From positions 1 to 64,000 of the forward strand of contig NZ_JAKSXZ010000044.1 of NCBI RefSeq assembly GCF_022829465.1: a stretch of DNA of 64,000 nucleotides, read 5' to 3'. The position numbers were made by a program, and so were the translations under genes. The notes beneath the pieces were generated by a model. It made no database searches, was not told the DNA's origin, and saw only the letters and a list, made by a program, of their open reading frames with translations. The DNA comes from Methylobacterium sp. J-067. GTDB taxonomy: Bacteria > Pseudomonadota > Alphaproteobacteria > Rhizobiales > Beijerinckiaceae. This document shows, piece after piece, positions 58,794 to 64,000 of the stretch. Position 1 is the first letter of the stretch; each line of letters begins with the position of its first letter.

Positions 58794-59555
58794 ATGAACC
58801 TCCTCCTGCCGGGCGTGGCCTCGGCCTTCCTCCTCGTGTTCGCGCGGGTCGGCACGCTGATCATGCTCATGCCGGGCGTCGGCGAGCAGACCGTCTCGCC
58901 GCGCCTGCGCCTCGCCTTCGCGCTGATGGTCACGCTGGTGCTCTATCCCATGGCGCGCCCGCTGCTCGGCGGCACGGAGGGGATCGCCGGGCCCCGGCTG
59001 ATCGCGCTCCTGTTCGGGGAGACGATCATCGGCCTCGTCATCGGGCTGACGGTGCGGATGGTGCTCGCCGCGCTGCAGACGGCGGGCCTCATCATCTCGC
59101 AGCAGCTCGGCCTGTCCTACGCCATGACCGTGGACCCGACCGTGGGCGGGCAATCGGCGGCGGTGGGCAACTTCCTGTCGCTGCTCGGCATCACGCTGAT
59201 CTTCGCCGCCGACCTGCACCATCTGGCCATCGCGGCCATCGCGCGGAGCTATCAGGTGCTGCCGCCGGACGGGGTGCCGGCCTTCGGCGACGCGCTGATG
59301 CTGGCCCTCAAGGCGGTGGCGCGGGGCTTCACCCTGGCCGTGCAGATCTCCGGCCCGTTCATCGCCTTCGGCATCCTGTTCAACCTCGGGCTCGGGGTGC
59401 TCTCGCGGCTGATGCCGCAATTGCAGGTGTTCTTCCTGGCGGTCCCGGCCTCGGTGCTGATCGGCATGCTGATCCTCGCCGGGTCGCTCGGCGTGATGAT
59501 GGGCGTCTTCCTCGACGACATGGGTCGGTATCTCAACGAGTTCGTCGGGCGCTGA
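58794..59555 (+). CDS. fliR: Flagellar export gate protein FliR
   Basis: FliR forms the export gate with FliP and FliQ. 253 aa with about six membrane helices: FLLVFARVGTLIMLMPGVGEQTVSPRLRLAFALMVTLVLYP, GETIIGLVIGLTVRMVLAALQTAGLIISQQLGLSYAMTVDPT and RLMPQLQVFFLAVPASVLIGM. Start ATG 58794 lies 30 bases after fliQ. Confidence 0.96.
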   Translation: MNLLLPGVASAFLLVFARVGTLIMLMPGVGEQTVSPRLRLAFALMVTLVLYPMARPLLGGTEGIAGPRLIALLFGETIIGLVIGLTVRMVLAALQTAGLIISQQLGLSYAMTVDPTVGGQSAAVGNFLSLLGITLIFAADLHHLAIAAIARSYQVLPPDGVPAFGDALMLALKAVARGFTLAVQISGPFIAFGILFNLGLGVLSRLMPQLQVFFLAVPASVLIGMLILAGSLGVMMGVFLDDMGRYLNEFVGR

Positions 59556-59581
59556 CCCCCCGCGGTCGGAGACGCTGACCC

Positions 59582-60649
59582 ATGGCCGAGGGCGCGGAGC
59601 AGGAAGACAAGACCGAAGAGCCGACCCAGCGGCGGATCGATCAGGCGATCGAGCGCGGCGACGTCGCCAAGAGCATCGAGGTGAACACCCTCGCGATCCT
59701 CGGCGCCTTCACCCTCGCCCTCCTCGTGGCCGCGCCGGGCATCGCCAGCGGCCTGATGCACAGCCTCACCGGCTTCCTCGCCAACGCCCACCAAGTGCCG
59801 GACAGCCCCTGGGCCATGGCGCGGGCCGCCCGCAGCGGTCTGTGGATCTGGCTCGAAGCCGTGGCGGTGCCGGTGGGCGTCGCCCTCGTGGCGGGCGTCG
59901 CGGCCGGCTATCTGCAGCACCCGCCGGTGTTCAACGCCGAGGCGCTGATGCCGAAGTTCGAGCGCGTCTCGCCCATGGCGGGGTTCAAGCGCATCGTCGG
60001 CGTCGAAGCCCTGTTCCAGTTCGGCAAGGGCTTGGCGAAGATGATCGCCGTCGGCGTCGTCGGCGGCTCCATCCTGTGGCGGGACCGCGACCGGCTGGAG
60101 GTCTTCGCCCGGCTCGATCCCGGCGCCTGCCTGCCCGCGATCCTGACCCTCAGCCTCAAGCTCCTCGCGGGGATGCTCGCCGTCCACGTCACCATCGCGG
60201 GGGCGGATTACCTCTATGCGCGTCTCCGCTGGCGCGGCCGGCTGCGGATGTCGAAGGAAGAGATCAAGCAGGAGATGAAGGAATCGGAGGGCAACCCCGA
60301 GGTGAAGGGCAAGCTCCGGCAATTGCGCATGGCCCGCTCCAAGAAGCGGATGATGGCCGCCGTGCCGGGGGCCACCGTCATCGTCACCAACCCAACCCAC
60401 TACGCCGTGGCCCTGCGCTACGAGGCGGGGATGCCGGCCCCGATCTGCGTCGCGAAGGGCGTCGATGCCCTGGCGCTGCGCATCCGCGAGGTCGCGAAGG
60501 CGCATGACGTCGCCATCGTGGAGAACCCGCCGCTCGCCCGCGCCCTGCACGCCACCGTGGAGATCGACGGGGAGATTCCGGCCGAGCATTACAAGGCGGT
60601 GGCGGAGGTGATCGGCTTCGTGATGCGCCTGCGCCGCCGGGCCGCGTGA
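59582..60649 (+). CDS. flhB: Flagellar export switch protein FlhB
   Basis: FlhB switches the export apparatus from rod/hook to filament substrates by self-cleavage. The 355-aa protein begins MAEGAEQEDKTEEPTQRRIDQAIERGDVAKS, has four membrane helices, then VKGKLRQLRMARSKKRMMAAVPGATVIVTNPTHYAVALRYE. The cleavage site is N-PTH at about residue 270. C-terminus AEHYKAVAEVIGFVMRLRRRAA. The next gene is cckA. Confidence 0.97.
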   Translation: MAEGAEQEDKTEEPTQRRIDQAIERGDVAKSIEVNTLAILGAFTLALLVAAPGIASGLMHSLTGFLANAHQVPDSPWAMARAARSGLWIWLEAVAVPVGVALVAGVAAGYLQHPPVFNAEALMPKFERVSPMAGFKRIVGVEALFQFGKGLAKMIAVGVVGGSILWRDRDRLEVFARLDPGACLPAILTLSLKLLAGMLAVHVTIAGADYLYARLRWRGRLRMSKEEIKQEMKESEGNPEVKGKLRQLRMARSKKRMMAAVPGATVIVTNPTHYAVALRYEAGMPAPICVAKGVDALALRIREVAKAHDVAIVENPPLARALHATVEIDGEIPAEHYKAVAEVIGFVMRLRRRAA

Positions 60650-60779
60650 GGGCGGGGCTACCCTTCCTCCACCATTTTGCGCGAAGCTCTTGATGGGCTT
60701 GGTGCCGTCCGTGGTCCGACGCCCCTTGCCGTGGGGCGGGCCGCGGGCCAAACCGGAGCCCGTTTCTGGAAAGACCCCG

Positions 60780-63488
60780 ATGGCCGACGTGACCGGATCC
60801 CCGGCCCCGACTTTGAAGGCAGACCCGGCGAGGCCGGAGAGCGCGTCCGAGATCCTGGCGGTTCAGCCGCCGGTGAACGGGTCCATCGACCGTTCGGAGC
60901 AGCCCGGCCGCGTCGGCCTGCTCCTGATGCTCGCGGGGCTCCTGGTCGGCGCGGCGATCGGCCTGTCGTTCGTCGCCAACGAACAGGCGCAGGCGCTCAT
61001 CGTGTGGCTCCTGGCGCTGCTCGCCATGGCCGGCGTGTTCTTCCTCTTCGCCCTCGCCATCGGCGCGATCCAGCTCTCCGGCAGCAACGCCCGGGACGAT
61101 ATCACCCGCGCCATCGTGGATGGCGGGCCCGACGGCGCCCTCGTGGTGGAGGATGGCGGCCGGCTCATCTACGCCAACGCCTCGTATCTACGCCTTGCCG
61201 GGGGCGACAGCTTCACGAATCTCGCCCCGGTGGAGCGGATCTTCGTCGGCTCGCCGGAGGTGTCGGAGGCGGTCTACCGCCTCTCCCAGGCCGCGCGCGA
61301 TGGACGCCCGCACACCGAGGAGATGCGCATGGCGCCGCCCCTCGGGCAGGTGGCGGGCCTGACCGGCGAGCGCGATTTCGGCTGGTACCGGGTGTCGGTG
61401 CGGCCCCTGCCGCGCCCGCGCCGGGCCGCCTCCCTCTGGACCGTCGCCGACGTGACGGCGGAGCGCGAGCGGCAGGAGAACGTCTTCCAGGAACTGCAGC
61501 ACGCCATCGACTATCTCGACCACGCCCCGGCGGGCTTCCTGTCGATCAGCCCCACGGGCACCATCGTCTACATGAACGCCACGCTCGCCGCGTGGCTCGG
61601 CTACGACCTCGCCAGCGTCGGCTCGGGCGGGCTGCACCTCACCGAGATCGCCCCCAGCGCCGACGTCCTGATTCGCACCGCCGGCCTGCCCGGCGAGGTC
61701 CGTACCGACCGGTTCGACCTCGATCTGCGCCGCCGCAACGGCCACACGGTGCCCGTGCGCCTCTACCACCGGGTTGCCTTCGGCAAGGACGGGAAGCCCG
61801 GCGCCTCGCGCACCTTCGTCATCAACCGCTCGGCCGGCGCGGACGCGGACGAGCCGCAGCGCGCCGCCGAGGTGCGCCTCGCCCGCTTCCTCAACAACTC
61901 GCCCATCGCCATCGCGACCCTCGACCGCAACGGCCGGATCGCCCGCGCCAACGCCTCGTTCACGCGGCTGTTCGGCACCGCGCCGCTCACCTCCGACGAG
62001 GCGGAACTGGACGGTGAGGGCGGCACCCGCGCCGAGCCGAACCTCAACGATTCGGTCGTCGACCGCACGGCTTTGGAAGCCGGCCTCAACCGCGCGGCCA
62101 GCGGCATCACCGAGGCCGAGCCCATCGAGGTGTTGTTGCAGGGGCCGGGCGGACGTTCGGCGCGGCTCTGGCTGAGCCCGGCCGATGGCGGCAACGAGGG
62201 CGAGCAGGCGGACGAAGCAGAGCGGGTGATCCTCTACGCCCTCGACACGACGGCCCAGCGCCAGCTGGAGCAGCAGGTCGCGCAGGCGCAGAAGATGAAC
62301 GCGGTCGGCCAGCTGGCCGGCGGCATCGCCCACGACTTCAACAACGTGCTGCAGGCGATCATCGGCTATTCCGATCTGCTCCTGGCGAGCCACCGGCCGA
62401 ACGATCCGGCCTTCCAGGACATCATGCAGATCAAGCAGAACGCCAACCGGGCGGCGGGCCTCGTCCGCCAGCTCCTGGCGTTCTCGCGGCGGCAGACCCT
62501 GCGGCCGGAGGTGATGAATGTCGGCGAGAGCCTGTCCGAACTCACCCTGCTGCTGAAACGCCTCCTCGGCGAGCGCGTCACCCTCGAACTGAAGCACGGG
62601 CGCGACGTCTGGCCGGTGAAGGCCGACGTGAACCAGTTCGAGCAGGTGATCGTGAACCTCGCGGTGAACGCCCGCGACGCGATGCCGGACGGCGGCAAGC
62701 TGACGATCCGCACGGAGAACGTAATCGATCCCGGCCCGCAGGCGGCGACCGATGGGCGCGGCGGCCCGCCCGCCGGGGATCACGTCCTCATCGAGGTCTG
62801 CGACACCGGCCAGGGCATCCCGGCCGAGCTGATGGAGAAGATCTTCGAGCCGTTCTTCACCACGAAGGAGATCGGCAAGGGCACGGGCCTAGGCCTCTCG
62901 ACGGTGTTCGGCATCGTCAAGCAGTCCGGCGGCACCATCGACGTGCAATCGACGGTGGGCCGGGGCACGGCGTTCAAGATCTACCTGCCCCGCCACATCC
63001 CCGTCCCCGAGGTCGCCCCGGCGGAAACGTCGGCTCTGGCCGACGGCCGGTCGCAGGATGCCGGCACCAAGGCCGCCGAGCCGCCCCCGGCGCCCCGCCG
63101 CCCAGCGACGGACCATACCGGCCAGGGCGTGATCCTCCTCGTGGAGGACGAGGATCCGGTGCGGGCCGTGAACAGCCGCGCGCTCTCGGCGCGGGGCTAC
63201 ACGGTGTTGGAAGCGGCCTCCGGCCTGGAGGCGCTCGCCATCGTCCGCGACGGCGAGCAGCCCATCGACCTCGTGGTCTCCGACGTGGTGATGCCGGAAA
63301 TGGACGGCCCGTCCCTCCTGCGCGAGGTGCGCAAGCACCAGCCGCACCTGAAGGTGATCTTCGTCTCGGGCTATGCCGAGGATGCCTTCCGCAAGAACCT
63401 ACCGGAGGGCGAAGCCTTCAACTTCCTGCCCAAGCCCTTCAGCCTGAAGCAGCTCGTCGAGACCGTGAAGAAGACAATGGCGGATTGA
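60780..63488 (+). CDS. cckA: Hybrid histidine kinase CckA
   Basis: CckA is the bifunctional kinase/phosphatase that, through ChpT, controls CtrA and CpdR. The ATG at 60780 gives 902 aa, with GGAAAG upstream; in-frame starts at 60690 and 60693 would add about 30 residues. Two transmembrane helices lie near residues 42-90. Several PAS domains follow ([47 protein letters not shown]). The HisKA H-box [24 protein letters not shown] has His near 518. The HATPase domain has [16 protein letters not shown] and [19 protein letters not shown] receiver domain follows ([13 protein letters not shown], Asp near 835), with [16 protein letters not shown]. It follows flhB by 130 bases and is convergent with rplQ. 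Confidence 0.95.
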   Translation: MADVTGSPAPTLKADPARPESASEILAVQPPVNGSIDRSEQPGRVGLLLMLAGLLVGAAIGLSFVANEQAQALIVWLLALLAMAGVFFLFALAIGAIQLSGSNARDDITRAIVDGGPDGALVVEDGGRLIYANASYLRLAGGDSFTNLAPVERIFVGSPEVSEAVYRLSQAARDGRPHTEEMRMAPPLGQVAGLTGERDFGWYRVSVRPLPRPRRAASLWTVADVTAERERQENVFQELQHAIDYLDHAPAGFLSISPTGTIVYMNATLAAWLGYDLASVGSGGLHLTEIAPSADVLIRTAGLPGEVRTDRFDLDLRRRNGHTVPVRLYHRVAFGKDGKPGASRTFVINRSAGADADEPQRAAEVRLARFLNNSPIAIATLDRNGRIARANASFTRLFGTAPLTSDEAELDGEGGTRAEPNLNDSVVDRTALEAGLNRAASGITEAEPIEVLLQGPGGRSARLWLSPADGGNEGEQADEAERVILYALDTTAQRQLEQQVAQAQKMNAVGQLAGGIAHDFNNVLQAIIGYSDLLLASHRPNDPAFQDIMQIKQNANRAAGLVRQLLAFSRRQTLRPEVMNVGESLSELTLLLKRLLGERVTLELKHGRDVWPVKADVNQFEQVIVNLAVNARDAMPDGGKLTIRTENVIDPGPQAATDGRGGPPAGDHVLIEVCDTGQGIPAELMEKIFEPFFTTKEIGKGTGLGLSTVFGIVKQSGGTIDVQSTVGRGTAFKIYLPRHIPVPEVAPAETSALADGRSQDAGTKAAEPPPAPRRPATDHTGQGVILLVEDEDPVRAVNSRALSARGYTVLEAASGLEALAIVRDGEQPIDLVVSDVVMPEMDGPSLLREVRKHQPHLKVIFVSGYAEDAFRKNLPEGEAFNFLPKPFSLKQLVETVKKTMAD

Positions 63489-63510
63489 GGCGCCGCCTCA
63501 CCACCCCAAC

Positions 63511-63552
63511 GAAAAAGGCCGCCCCGGGTGAACCGGGGCGGCCTTTTTTTAG
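63511..63552. terminator. Bidirectional Rho-independent terminator between cckA and rplQ
   Basis: AAAAAGGCCGCCCCGG pairs with CCGGGGCGGCCTTTTTTT over a short loop; the 11-bp GC core is 63517-63527 with 63533-63543. A tract on the left and T tract on the right let it stop transcription from both sides. Confidence 0.93.
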
Positions 63553-63567
63553 GGAATGGCGAATGCC

Positions 63568-63978
63568 TCAGGCGGCGTCGGCAATCTGCGACGGGCCGGA
63601 ATCCTTGCCGCGCGCATCGACGTCGCGATCCACGAACTCGATCACGGCGAGCGGGGCGTTGTCGCCCTGGCGGAAGCCGGCCTTCATGATGCGGCAGTAG
63701 CCACCCGGACGACCCTGGTAGCGCGGGCCCAGCACCGAGAAGAGCTTCTTGACCATGTCGGCGTCGCGCAGCTTCGACATGGCGAGGCGGCGGGTGTGCA
63801 CGCTGTCGATGCGAGCGAGCGTGACCAGCTTCTCGACGACCGGACGCAGGTCCTTCGCCTTCGGCAGGGTGGTGACGATCTGCTCGTGCTTGATCAGCGC
63901 GGCGGACATGTTGGCGAACATCGCCTGGCGATGCTCGGCGGTGCGGTTGAAACGACGACCGCGGTAACCGTGACGCAT
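63568..63978 (-). CDS. rplQ: 50S ribosomal protein L17
   Basis: L17 sits near the tunnel exit of the large subunit. The 136-aa product starts [55 protein letters not shown], the family N-terminus, and includes [41 protein letters not shown] 63978. In most bacteria rplQ follows rpoA, which should lie just to the right of the window. GGAGAGCC upstream supplies the ribosome-binding site. Confidence 0.97.
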   Translation of the reverse strand: MRHGYRGRRFNRTAEHRQAMFANMSAALIKHEQIVTTLPKAKDLRPVVEKLVTLARIDSVHTRRLAMSKLRDADMVKKLFSVLGPRYQGRPGGYCRIMKAGFRQGDNAPLAVIEFVDRDVDARGKDSGPSQIADAA

Positions 63979-64000
63979 GGTGGCTCTCCTGTTGTTCGCG

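Overview
The window is 64 kb of high-GC chromosome from an alphaproteobacterium. Gene content and order point to the Hyphomicrobiales, most likely Methylobacterium/Methylorubrum (M. extorquens-like). The clues are the tuf - tRNA-Trp - secE - nusG - rplKA - rplJL - rpoBC order, a hopanoid C-2 methylase-like gene, a CckA hybrid kinase next to flagellar export genes, HWE kinase and PAS_5/PilZ proteins. The genus is an inference from recognised sequence style; no database was searched. I see no IS element, prophage, integron or CRISPR array.

Layout. 1-15.3 kb is the translation/transcription core: the tuf 3' end, tRNA-Trp(CCA), secE, nusG, rplK, rplA, a B12-binding radical SAM gene (probable hpnP) sitting inside the ribosomal cluster, about 1 kb of non-coding structured DNA, then rplJ, rplL, rpoB, rpoC and a strong terminator. 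15.4-27.6 kb is mixed: a SleB-type cell-wall hydrolase, a repeat-containing secreted protein, acuI, a short GreA/B-like factor, a divergent lysR/wrbA pair, threonylcarbamoyl-AMP synthase, an acyl-CoA dehydrogenase/enoyl-CoA hydratase/SDR trio, a second B12 radical SAM paralogue and an XRE regulator. 27.7-50 kb holds metK-trmB, an HWE kinase, a DEAD-box helicase, a Phd/VapC toxin-antitoxin pair, yciA, sodC, two RNA methyltransferases, a CorA-like transporter, phoD, a CBS protein, a rhomboid, PAS_5 and PilZ proteins, SCO1, a PRC-barrel protein, trmL, selO and a flippase/acetyltransferase pair. 50-55.6 kb holds sodB, murJ, a haloacid dehalogenase and dnaN. 55.7-63.5 kb is a flagellar cluster: divergent fliO, then flgB-flgC-fliE-fliQ-fliR-flhB, followed by cckA. 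The window closes with rplQ on the minus strand.

How the parts work together. The first 15 kb makes ribosomal proteins and RNA polymerase, probably with autoregulation through a roughly 400-nt leader before rplJ. The flagellar cluster has two exact TTAA-N7-TTAA elements, the CtrA recognition pattern, between fliO and flgB. cckA, which encodes the kinase at the top of the CtrA phosphorelay, lies at the far end of the same gene run, so the locus may carry its own control loop.

Other regulatory sites read directly from the sequence are a perfect 20-bp palindrome upstream of sodB, a CCTTGCA-N4-TGCAAGG palindrome over the lysR ribosome-binding site, a 16-bp palindrome on the toxin-antitoxin promoter, a TGACAA-N-TTGTCA site upstream of the XRE gene, and competing hairpins in the metK leader. 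Functions of the small secreted and membrane proteins remain unknown.
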